Position numbers and translations under genes: made by a program. Under the pieces are notes generated by a model, which saw only the letters and a program-made list of their open reading frames with translations, was not told the DNA's origin and made no database searches. 62,432 nucleotides of DNA from Candidatus Fibrimonadaceae bacterium (lineage in GTDB: Bacteria > Fibrobacterota > Fibrobacteria > Fibrobacterales > Fibrobacteraceae): assembly GCA_031281275.1 (NCBI GenBank), contig JAITFP010000064.1, forward strand, positions 1 to 62,432, read 5' to 3'. Of the stretch, positions 53,444 through 60,311 are shown one piece after another; positions within the stretch are counted from its first letter, which is position 1; every line of letters begins with the position of its first letter.

Positions 53444-54795
53444 AATTTTTTGTTTTCTCTTTTTTGCTTATCCCTGCCTATAATAACGTTTATGTCGTTG
53501 TCTGCCTTTTTAAGTTCATCGTCTATTTTGGCTTGGGGCCATTGCTTTCCTTCTGAACTTGCGATTATGTTGAAAATATTGTTGAATCTTTTCACCAAAA
53601 CATCGTTTTCTATTGCGCTCCAAAAAGGCACGGCAGGGTAGCTCATTCCGTTTTCCACTATTTTTTGGAATATCTTGCGGCTTTTATTTTCCGAAAAATA
53701 AGGCAAGTTATAGGTTTCCGATAGTGCTGGCAAAAAGCCAGACATTTTGGAAAACTTGAGCTGAATATCGCTTTGGGTTGTTAAATATCTCAAAAGAGTC
53801 AAAGATTCTTTTTTTATTTTTGTCGCTTTGAAAATTCCCAAATTTGAGCCACCCAAAAAATATTTTCCCTGTTGACCTTCTTTTGCGGTTGGCGGAATTA
53901 TGCAACCATATTCCACCATTTGCGAGTTTGTGCTTTGCACAAAATTTTGATTTTCAAGATAAAGGTATCTTTGGGTTGTTTCCCATATAAAGGCTGTTTT
54001 GCCCAGATCAAAATCGCTGTTCACGCCAGCTGTTGTTTTGTCTAAATTGGAATAATCGTTATAGCCGTTTTTCACAAAATTCAAGTAAAAATAAATGCCA
54101 TCTTTGGTTTTGGGGTCTAGCAAATTGCTATTTGAAAAATCTTTGTTCAAAAAAGAGCCGCCCGTACTGAAAATCCAAGATGCAAAATTATGGACAATGT
54201 TCCAGTCATTTTTTGCGGGATATGCCATTGGGCTTACAATTTTATCGTTTATGGATATGTTTGCTTTTTTTATCTCTTTCAACACATCTACGAATTTATC
54301 TCTTGAGGTTATTGTATTTGGATTTATGCGCAACTCCTTTAAAACATCTTCGCGGTAATAAAAAGGGCGTACGTCCAAAAACCAAGGAAGCGATGTGATG
54401 CTATTTGAATTTTTTGGTTTCATTGTTTCTCTTGAACCAGTTATGAATAACTCTGGATTTCCCCAAGTGTTAGTAATTGAATCTAGCGGCATAAGCGCGC
54501 CAATATCGGTGAGCGATGCAGCCCAGGTGGAAGGAATTTGCGCAACATCTGGTCCATTGCGAGTTGCCGCCGCCAAATTCATTTTTGACAAACCGCTGCC
54601 CCAATCCAAAATGGTGACTTCAACTTTTAGCCCCGGATTTTCAACGTGAAAACCCTTTAAAATTTTATTCATATCGTCTAGCGGATTTGGGCTATTGTTG
54701 AAAATCCATAGGTGTATTATTTTTTCAGAACTCACTTTTTCTTTGCATCCGCAAAGAAAGCACAACAGCAAAATGGGCACCAGAAATTTCATCAT
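53440..54795 (-). CDS. Extracellular solute-binding lipoprotein
   Basis: 451 residues. Lipoprotein signal MMKFLVPILLLCFLCGCKEK (Cys17 in a CGC lipobox). Family 1 solute-binding (MalE/UgpB) fold: LWIFNNSPNPLDDMNKILKGF, TRNGPDVAQIPSTWAASL, ENMDIS-type hinge segments. It delivers a sugar-type substrate to the permeases downstream. The start is the first of two consecutive ATGs; ATGA overlap with the ATPase gene. Confidence 0.9.
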   Translation of the reverse strand: MMKFLVPILLLCFLCGCKEKVSSEKIIHLWIFNNSPNPLDDMNKILKGFHVENPGLKVEVTILDWGSGLSKMNLAAATRNGPDVAQIPSTWAASLTDIGALMPLDSITNTWGNPELFITGSRETMKPKNSNSITSLPWFLDVRPFYYREDVLKELRINPNTITSRDKFVDVLKEIKKANISINDKIVSPMAYPAKNDWNIVHNFASWIFSTGGSFLNKDFSNSNLLDPKTKDGIYFYLNFVKNGYNDYSNLDKTTAGVNSDFDLGKTAFIWETTQRYLYLENQNFVQSTNSQMVEYGCIIPPTAKEGQQGKYFLGGSNLGIFKATKIKKESLTLLRYLTTQSDIQLKFSKMSGFLPALSETYNLPYFSENKSRKIFQKIVENGMSYPAVPFWSAIENDVLVKRFNNIFNIIASSEGKQWPQAKIDDELKKADNDINVIIGRDKQKRENKKL

Positions 54796-55880
54796 ATCAC
54801 AAGTTTTCCTTTTGCAAAGAGATGAATCTTGCCCTCTTCTAGTTCAACGAACACTGTTTCCCCAAGCTCATAACGCTCGCTAAGGGGTACCTCAACTGCC
54901 AAGGTCTGATGTTCCCTAGAAACATAAATTATGGACTGCGAGCCTGCATATTCCTGCATTTCCACTATCATGGGAATTGCGTTTGGTTTTTCGGAGGTAA
55001 TTTTTAAGTTTTCTGCTCTAATGCCTATTTTTGCATTTGGATAAGACTCCAGATATTTTTTCAGCGTTTTGGGAACATCTATGGAAAAGTTGGCATTTAC
55101 AAGATTTAAAGCACGGCGGCCACCTTCTTCTATTGTTTCAAATTCAATAAAATTCATTTCCGGGTATCCTATAAATCCCGCCACAGATTCATTTGCTGGT
55201 TGATTGTAAAGCTCGTAGTTTGTACCAACTTGCAAAATTCTTCCCTTGTTTATGCAAACTATGCGGTTGCTTAGAGTCATGGCTTCGGAAGGATTATGCG
55301 TTGCATACATAACGGTTGCTTGCAAGTTTATGCAAAAACGCTTTATTATGGATTGTATTTTTACCTTGGATTGAGAATCTAATTCGGTAATTGGTTCGTC
55401 TAGAATTAGAACCTGAGGGTGTTTAATGAAAGCTCGTGCAAGTGCCACAAGCTGCCTTTCTGAAATGGGCAGAGCGTCTGGCTTTAAATCCATTATGCTT
55501 GTTATATCCAGCAAATCTTCAATTTCGGCTATTCTTGTGTTTATTGTGCTTTTGGGGATATTGGCTAGTTTAAGTCCAAATTCGAGATTTTTCCGCACGG
55601 TTAAATGAGGGTAAAGAGCTTGGGAGCGAAACACCATTGCCAGATTTTCGTATTTGGGAGAATATTCGCTTAAACTTTTTCCGTTGAAAAGCACGGTTCC
55701 AGAATCGGGTTCGGTTAAACCAGCCACAATTCTCAATATGCGAGATTTTCCACTGTTAATGGGACCGGTTAGGGTTATAAATTCACCTGCCTTTACCTCC
55801 AAAGATATATCATTTAGCAGAACTTCTTTATTTTGCCCATTTCCGTATAGCGTAATTCTGTTTAGTGATATATTTACCAT
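54792..55880 (-). CDS. MalK/UgpC-type ABC ATPase with altered signature motif
   Basis: 362 residues. Walker A GPINSGKS, Walker B VLILDEPITELDS and the switch His in MYATHNPSEAM are intact, and a C-terminal OB/TOBE domain (residues ~235-362) is present. The signature LSGGQ is replaced: the site reads LPISERQLVALARAF. Gly-to-Glu/Arg changes at this place normally harm ATP hydrolysis, so activity may be weak or regulated differently. It energises the transporter operon and starts 7 bases after the pseudo-receiver gene. Confidence 0.86.
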   Translation of the reverse strand: MVNISLNRITLYGNGQNKEVLLNDISLEVKAGEFITLTGPINSGKSRILRIVAGLTEPDSGTVLFNGKSLSEYSPKYENLAMVFRSQALYPHLTVRKNLEFGLKLANIPKSTINTRIAEIEDLLDITSIMDLKPDALPISERQLVALARAFIKHPQVLILDEPITELDSQSKVKIQSIIKRFCINLQATVMYATHNPSEAMTLSNRIVCINKGRILQVGTNYELYNQPANESVAGFIGYPEMNFIEFETIEEGGRRALNLVNANFSIDVPKTLKKYLESYPNAKIGIRAENLKITSEKPNAIPMIVEMQEYAGSQSIIYVSREHQTLAVEVPLSERYELGETVFVELEEGKIHLFAKGKLVI

Positions 55881-55887
55881 AATTTTC

Positions 55888-56334
55888 CTACTGTGGCTCT
55901 CCCTCTGGTGGGTTAGGGTTTAAGTTGTCTTGAACAAATAATTTGCGAATGGGTTCAAAATACATTTCACTTTGCTCATTATCCCTGTTAAGGCGAGAAT
56001 AGTTTAAAGCAACAAGCATTATTTCCAGATTATTATTTGCCGTTTTAACAAATTCGCTCGTGGATACACCCTCTTCCATTAAATCAACAACATAAGTGTC
56101 CCATTCCTCTTTTTCGGAAAGCTCGGTTGCTTTTTCTTCGCTGTTCACATAGCGTATGGTGGCATAGGGCAAAAGAAAAGCTAAAGTTTCCTCTACCTGA
56201 GGCTGGTTTTCCTTGTCTTCAATCCAAACCAAAATCCGGCGGGACTTATAATCGTAAACTTGTTGCGAAACGGGCTTTTCTTCGTCAAGCTCCTCGTAAT
56301 CCTCAAAATCTTCATCTTCTTCAAGTTTTACCAT
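55888..56334 (-). CDS. Receiver-like protein without phosphorylation site (pseudo-receiver)
   Basis: 148 residues. After an acidic start (KLEEDEDFEDYEELDEEK) comes an alpha/beta pattern like a response-regulator receiver: RRILVWIEDKENQPQVEETLAFLL, IRYVNSEEKATEL, WDTYVVDLMEEGVSTSEFV, LEIMLVALNYS. The normal Asp-Asp pair and phospho-Asp lysine are not clear, although VVDLMEEG could hold the Asp. It is the first gene of the ABC transporter operon and might couple a regulator to it. -10-like TATATT is six bases before ATG. Confidence 0.62.
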   Translation of the reverse strand: MVKLEEDEDFEDYEELDEEKPVSQQVYDYKSRRILVWIEDKENQPQVEETLAFLLPYATIRYVNSEEKATELSEKEEWDTYVVDLMEEGVSTSEFVKTANNNLEIMLVALNYSRLNRDNEQSEMYFEPIRKLFVQDNLNPNPPEGEPQ

Positions 56335-56340
56335 AGCCTT

Positions 56341-56346
56341 AATATA
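56341..56346 (-). promoter_or_regulatory. -10 element of the ABC transporter operon
   Basis: TTTACTATATT on the minus strand, six bases before ATG 56334; predicts a leaderless operon mRNA. Confidence 0.5.
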
Positions 56347-56358
56347 GTAAATCGGCGT

Positions 56359-57189
56359 TTACTTCTTATTCTGTTTTCCAAACCATTGCAAATAGTCTCT
56401 TTCTTCTTGGTTTAGCGATTGAAGCCCGCTGACGTTTATTTTTTCCAAGATTTCGTTCAAACGCTCTTCTTTTGCGTTTGAATTGCCCTTATATAGCTCG
56501 CCTTCCAGTGGTGGCATTTGCTTTGCTTGCTGTTTGAAAAATTCCCTTGAATATGTTTCTGGCTTTTTTGGTTTTGCAAAAAGGGATTCCATAGAAATGC
56601 TTTTAGACCAAAACAGCATAAATAAATAACCAGCAAGTACCCCACCCAAATGCGCAAAATGGGCAATGCCGTCCCCACTATTTGCCATAAATAGGTCTAT
56701 GGCTATGAATATCCATATAGCGTGCTTGATTTTCATAGGTACTAAGAAGAACATCAAAATAATTTGCTCAGGAAACAAAAAGGCATAAGCCGCCATAACT
56801 CCGAACAATGCTCCAGATGCCCCTATAACAGGGTTGTCTCCAATTATGCCAAAGGTGTAGAAGGGTATGCTGAATATGCCAGCAAATATGGCAGATATCA
56901 TGTAAAGGGTGGTGAAATTTCTTTCCCCAAGGCTTTTGCAAACCTCTGTTGCAAACATCCAAAACATAAGCATATTAAAAAGGAGGTGCCAAAAATCTAG
57001 ATGTATAAAAGCATAGCTTAAAAAACGCCAAAGTTCGAGAGATCCGAGTGCCTGGCTTGGGATAAAGGCTCCATAAGAGAAAACATCATAACCCAAACGA
57101 ACCCAAGACAGCAAATAAACAATAGCATTTATGAGCAATATGGCTTGCATTGGGCGCGGCAGATTTTTGAATGGAGTTAAACCAAGCAT
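56359..57189 (-). CDS. Rhomboid-family intramembrane serine protease
   Basis: 276 residues, six membrane helices. Catalytic Ser in GASGALFGVMAAY and His in HFAHLGGVLAGYLFMLFW, with the WR-type loop (LELWRFLSYAFIHLDFWHLLFNM) at the front. The C-terminal ~70 residues are soluble (KKPETYSREFFKQQAKQMPPLEG). Rhomboids cut transmembrane helices within the membrane. -10-like TACATT lies nine bases before ATG and the preceding run of T also ends the tRNA transcript. Confidence 0.92.
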   Translation of the reverse strand: MLGLTPFKNLPRPMQAILLINAIVYLLSWVRLGYDVFSYGAFIPSQALGSLELWRFLSYAFIHLDFWHLLFNMLMFWMFATEVCKSLGERNFTTLYMISAIFAGIFSIPFYTFGIIGDNPVIGASGALFGVMAAYAFLFPEQIILMFFLVPMKIKHAIWIFIAIDLFMANSGDGIAHFAHLGGVLAGYLFMLFWSKSISMESLFAKPKKPETYSREFFKQQAKQMPPLEGELYKGNSNAKEERLNEILEKINVSGLQSLNQEERDYLQWFGKQNKK

Positions 57190-57198
57190 TTGACTAAT

Positions 57199-57204
57199 AA
57201 TGTA
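57199..57204 (-). promoter_or_regulatory. -10-like element of the rhomboid gene, overlapping the tRNA end
   Basis: TTTTTCTACATT on the minus strand directly after the tRNA; nine bases before the ATG. The T-run may serve as tRNA terminator. Confidence 0.4.
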
Positions 57205-57210
57205 GAAAAA

Positions 57211-57283
57211 TGGAGCTAAGGAGATTCGAACTCCTGACCCTCACGCTGCCAGCGTGATGCTCTACCAACTGAGCTATAACCCC
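57211..57283 (-). tRNA. tRNA-Ala(GGC)
   Basis: 73 bases with GGGGTTA acceptor strand, D arm (GCTCAGTTGGTAGAGC), anticodon stem TCACG/CGTGA around loop CTGGCAG with anticodon GGC, T arm with GTTCGAATC and discriminator A. The acceptor has two G-U pairs. CCA is not encoded; TTTTT follows directly. Reads GCC/GCU alanine codons. Confidence 0.95.
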
Positions 57284-57295
57284 AAGTGAAATGTA

Positions 57296-57324
57296 AATTT
57301 AGAAAAAATTTGCGGATTTGTCAA
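57296..57324 (-). promoter_or_regulatory. tRNA-Ala promoter
   Basis: TTGACA (57319-57324), 17-base spacer ending TTTTTTC, TAAATT (57296-57301), then 12 bases to the mature tRNA start. The -35 overlaps the stop codon of the upstream ATPase gene. A near-perfect housekeeping promoter that calibrates the element used elsewhere. Confidence 0.8.
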
Positions 57325-58874
57325 GTACCGCGCTTCCATTCTACAATATTCCTTTCCTTTTCCCCAAAAACAACGCCTATCTTAAATATATTCAAATCTT
57401 TTTCCATATAAGGAACGTAATATTTTTTCTCCTCTATTTGCCTTAATGCCTCCTCAACAGGTTTATCTAATTTTGCCTCTATTACAAATACATTTTTTTG
57501 CAGTTTGATAATAGCATCAACATTGCCTATTGCGCTGTGAACCTCTATTTCGCAGTTAAATCCAAGCATATTCAAAATATTGGAAAAGGCAAACTCAAAA
57601 TAGTATTCCGTCATTTTTGTGATTAAATCGTATTTCACGCTCTGCATATAGATTTTGATTGTTTCCATAAAAGCATCAACATCTCCAGCTTGCAAGGCTT
57701 TGAAAAGTTTGTTCAAAACAGAGGCACGTTTCATAGCATCAAAACCAGATTGCTTTGATAGAAATTCGGAAAAAGAACTGCGAACTTCCATATTAGGATA
57801 GCCCAATTTATAAGTTCCAGATTCGTCTTCGTAATCATTAATGGTCAAATAACCTGCCTGGTACATAAGAGGAACGAGAAATATTTCGTCATCGTTGTAT
57901 TTGCCAAAAGATTCTGGAGAAAATACCATATTTTCAATATCGGCAATGTCAACTCCGTTCTTGTCTATATAATTCGCCAAAAAGCTTGGAGTACCGGTTT
58001 CTGCCCAAAATACCCTGAAATCACCATCGTTGCCAAAATGCTTCATCACACTTATGGGGTTATAAACTTTATCCACATTTTTTGCAAATTTATATCCGTT
58101 GTAAAAATTCTTGAGCTTTGCAAGATAATTTTCTCTGCCACCAAATCTCTTGGAATATTCGTTTATTTCCGGCTCAAAATATGTTTCCAATTCGCTTTGC
58201 GTAAAGCCGCATATAGCCGCATAATTAGAGTTAAATGAAATATCTTCTGGCTGGTTCATTCCGCTGAATAGGCTCACCTGTGCGAATTTTGTGATGCCAG
58301 TTATAAATACAAATTGAATGTATTGGTCGCTGGCTTTGAGTACTTTGTAAAAGCCTTTCAATTCCTCTTTTATCTCAGTGTGTATCTGTGGGTGGTTAAT
58401 GGCATCCAGCAATGGGCAGTCGTATTCGTCTATTATTATGGCTACTTTGCCTTTGGTTTTGAAAAGCGTTTCTATTAAATGCTGAAATTTTGTTGATAAA
58501 TTGCCATCAGGCAAATCAACTCCGTATTTTTCCGCATTGCTTTTCAAATATCTATTTACCAATTCTACCAGCCTATCTTTCCCAGCAGCACAGTTTTCTG
58601 CACTCATGTCCAAATGAATCACCGGATATTCTTTCCAGTTCCAGGGTAAATTTTCTATGGCAAGCCCTTTGAACAAGTCTTTTTGGTTTTCAAAAATTGC
58701 TTTTAAAGTGGAACAGGTGAGCGATTTGCCAAAGCGCCGCGGACGGGAGAGAAATACGGTTTTGTAGTTTGAAATCATATCGTGTATGTATGAGGTTTTG
58801 TCCACATACACAGCAAAATCATTTATCACATCGGCGAATGTTTGAACGCCAGAGAGAGGCAATTTGCGAAGCAT
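57321..58874 (-). CDS. AAA-ATPase-like / PD-(D/E)XK nuclease family protein
   Basis: 517 residues of a family often found in many copies in gut bacteria. N-terminal ATPase domain: VYVDKTSYIHDMI, phosphate loop SRPRRFGKSLTCSTL, Walker B-like VAIIIDEYDCPLLDA, ITGITKFAQVSLFSG. C-terminal PD-(D/E)XK nuclease-like region: IGNVDAIIKLQKNVFVIEAKL with the catalytic D, E-x-K. The role of the family is not established; defence or mobile origin has been suggested. -10-like TATATT 8 bases before ATG. Confidence 0.86.
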   Translation of the reverse strand: MLRKLPLSGVQTFADVINDFAVYVDKTSYIHDMISNYKTVFLSRPRRFGKSLTCSTLKAIFENQKDLFKGLAIENLPWNWKEYPVIHLDMSAENCAAGKDRLVELVNRYLKSNAEKYGVDLPDGNLSTKFQHLIETLFKTKGKVAIIIDEYDCPLLDAINHPQIHTEIKEELKGFYKVLKASDQYIQFVFITGITKFAQVSLFSGMNQPEDISFNSNYAAICGFTQSELETYFEPEINEYSKRFGGRENYLAKLKNFYNGYKFAKNVDKVYNPISVMKHFGNDGDFRVFWAETGTPSFLANYIDKNGVDIADIENMVFSPESFGKYNDDEIFLVPLMYQAGYLTINDYEDESGTYKLGYPNMEVRSSFSEFLSKQSGFDAMKRASVLNKLFKALQAGDVDAFMETIKIYMQSVKYDLITKMTEYYFEFAFSNILNMLGFNCEIEVHSAIGNVDAIIKLQKNVFVIEAKLDKPVEEALRQIEEKKYYVPYMEKDLNIFKIGVVFGEKERNIVEWKRGT

Positions 58875-58882
58875 ATATGGTT

Positions 58883-58888
58883 AATATA
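58883..58888 (-). promoter_or_regulatory. -10 element of the AAA-ATPase-like gene
   Basis: TTTTCTATATT on the minus strand, eight bases before the ATG. Confidence 0.5.
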
Positions 58889-58922
58889 GAAAATTGCTAC
58901 GCTATGGGCGGCACTACGTGCC

Positions 58923-59969
58923 TTAGTCTTTCAAGCAACGGACACTGAACATAAAGTACTTATCGAAGTAGTTGTAGAATAACTCGTCGCCGGAGTTCAT
59001 GTACCGGCGGTAAGCGTAGTCGCTATCGTACTCACTGGCACTCCACCAGAAGCCGTAGTTACCGACATCGTAGAAACTGCCAACAGAAAAGCCGAGGCCG
59101 CCCGGCAGGGCGGAGAAGCCATACGTGTCATCGCCATTGCCATTGTCGTTCCAGCCACTTTTTGCTTTTAGACTTTTTCCAGCACCAGCACAATTGCTAT
59201 TGTCAGAACAGCTTGTATTGACGAATTTCATCAAGACATTCCACTCCGTATTGCTTGGCAAATGCCAACCGCTAGGACAAACATTATTTGCCGCTTCCCA
59301 AGTGTAAAGCCTGCCGTAAATAGTACAGTTGGCTTCGTTGTTGTCATAACATTTGCTACCATATGCATTGTAATTCAAATTCCTCGCCATCCAAGTTTGT
59401 GTGCCAATAACAACCGTTTGATAAGTCTCGCTCCCGTGAGTTACAGAAGGACCCGCTTTAATCTGCACTGAGCTTGAACTGGGAACAACAGAGCTACTGC
59501 TGGGCGGTACACTGGAACAACTGCTTGGCGTTAAACTTGACGAAGATACTGCCACAGAGCTGGAACTTGGCGCAGAACTAGAACTAGGAACAGAAGAAGA
59601 ACTGCTTGATACTGTTACGCTTGACGAAGAAACAACCGCCGAGCTAGAACTTGGCACAGCAACGGAGGAACTACTAGACGGTGCATTAGAACTACTACTC
59701 TGCTTAGAGCTTGACGAAGACAACGTAGCTACCACCGAAGAACTAGAACTTGGCGTGGAATTGGAACTTGGCACAGCTATGGAGGAACTGCTGAACGATT
59801 CGTTGGAACTGCTGCTCTGCCTTGCGCTTGACAAAGGCACTTTATCAGAACTGGAACTGGATTTCCCGATATAGTTGGGACTGTCCGGATCGTCGGGGTT
59901 GTTGAACTTCATTTCCGAGCAAGACGCAAAAAGAAACATTGCCGTGAATAGAAAAAATCTTAAAACCAT
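58923..59969 (-). CDS. Ser-linker FISUMP lipoprotein (cassette gene B, third copy)
   Basis: 348 residues from ATG 59969 (MVLRFFLFTAMFLFASCSEM; lipobox ASC, Cys17). The ERDNPYDP motif is changed to NNPDDPDSPNY. A ~145-residue serine-rich linker with Ala/Val/Pro (SSSSVAVPSSSSAVVSSSS style) precedes one FISUMP domain (ETYQTVVIGTQTWMARNLNY, YGRLYTWEAAN, WHLPSNTEW, GFSALPGGLG, WWSASE, FSVRCLKD). Frames further upstream belong to the 36-codon remnant. It is closely related to the 29131 gene but with a longer linker. Confidence 0.88.
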   Translation of the reverse strand: MVLRFFLFTAMFLFASCSEMKFNNPDDPDSPNYIGKSSSSSDKVPLSSARQSSSSNESFSSSSIAVPSSNSTPSSSSSVVATLSSSSSKQSSSSNAPSSSSSVAVPSSSSAVVSSSSVTVSSSSSSVPSSSSAPSSSSVAVSSSSLTPSSCSSVPPSSSSVVPSSSSVQIKAGPSVTHGSETYQTVVIGTQTWMARNLNYNAYGSKCYDNNEANCTIYGRLYTWEAANNVCPSGWHLPSNTEWNVLMKFVNTSCSDNSNCAGAGKSLKAKSGWNDNGNGDDTYGFSALPGGLGFSVGSFYDVGNYGFWWSASEYDSDYAYRRYMNSGDELFYNYFDKYFMFSVRCLKD

Positions 59970-60070
59970 ATATGCACTCCCGAAGCCAAAGCCACACCAT
60001 AAGCGACAAAAGCAAAAAGCAGCAAAATGAAAAGAGACTCGGTAAAACAAGTTTTGGTGTTAGGGTTCAT
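59960..60070 (-). pseudogene. 36-codon remnant of cassette gene A (still overlapping gene B by 10 bases)
   Basis: Translated from the minus strand: it starts MNPNTKTCF, then LLLFAFVAYG as in cassette A signal peptides (LLFLALVAYG), and jumps to ASGVHIWF, the shared end of A genes (SGVGVHIWF). Everything between is deleted, but the frame is open. It still overlaps the lipoprotein gene by exactly 10 bases as in both complete cassettes, and has a -10 element 11 bases before ATG. It may now serve only as a translated leader. Confidence 0.7.
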
Positions 60071-60250
60071 AGCTAGGAGTAAATATAGAAAAATTATCGT
60101 TCCACAGAGGCTCTTCTTGCCAATCAATAGGAAATCCCATAGCTGCCTTGTCTATGCTGGGATATTTCGTAAATAAGCTGGTTAATTTTTGCCTAAAATA
60201 AAAAACCCACCCGATTGCGCTGATCTGACGAGAAGCGGGGTGGGTATGTT
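60071..60250 (-). pseudogene. Fossil C-terminus of an Abi_2-family abortive-infection protein
   Basis: A minus-strand frame with no start runs to a stop at 60062-60064. It reads FRQKLTSLFTKYP, then DKAAMGFPIDWQEEPLW, which is the conserved end of Abi_2 proteins (MGFP-x-W-x(3)-PLW), followed by unrelated codons through the next promoter. The rest of the gene is missing; a stop lies about 65 codons upstream of the frame's end and the small-RNA hairpin lies within it. Abi_2 assignment is from memory of the family end, so moderate confidence. Confidence 0.55.
60082..60087 (-). promoter_or_regulatory. -10 element of the remnant cassette
   Basis: TTTTTCTATATT, eleven bases before ATG 60070. Confidence 0.5.
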
Positions 60251-60252
60251 AC
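60195..60252 (-). ncRNA. Candidate small RNA with own promoter and terminator
   Basis: On the minus strand, a consensus promoter (see next entry) is followed after about 10 bases by the stem ACCCACCC (60238-60245), a ~25-base internal region, the complementary GGGTGGGT (60205-60212) and TTTTTTATTTT. The RNA would be ~50-58 bases. The right arm plus T-run is a factor-independent terminator; it could alternatively end dnaA read-through only. Internal region (CGCTTCTCGTCAGATC, AGCGCAATC) can form a second short stem. Confidence 0.55.
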
Positions 60253-60257
60253 AGGAA

Positions 60258-60286
60258 AATATAGAAAAAAGTTAAAACATTGTCAA
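60258..60286 (-). promoter_or_regulatory. Consensus promoter downstream of dnaA
   Basis: TTGACA (60281-60286), 17-base spacer ending TTTTTTC, TATATT (60258-60263). Both hexamers and spacing match the tRNA-Ala promoter. It points away from dnaA and has no gene but the hairpin in front of it. Confidence 0.75.
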
Positions 60287-60311
60287 GGGGTTTAGCTATT
60301 TTTTTGAAAAA

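Noticed and set aside
57321..58874. Insertion sequence or transposase
   Set aside because: The protein has ATPase and PD-(D/E)XK motifs of the AAA-ATPase-like family, with no terminal inverted repeats or target duplication visible. I saw no insertion sequence elsewhere in the window.
60195..60252. Riboswitch or 6S/4.5S RNA
   Set aside because: Too short, no following gene and no known conserved core; kept as an unnamed candidate RNA.
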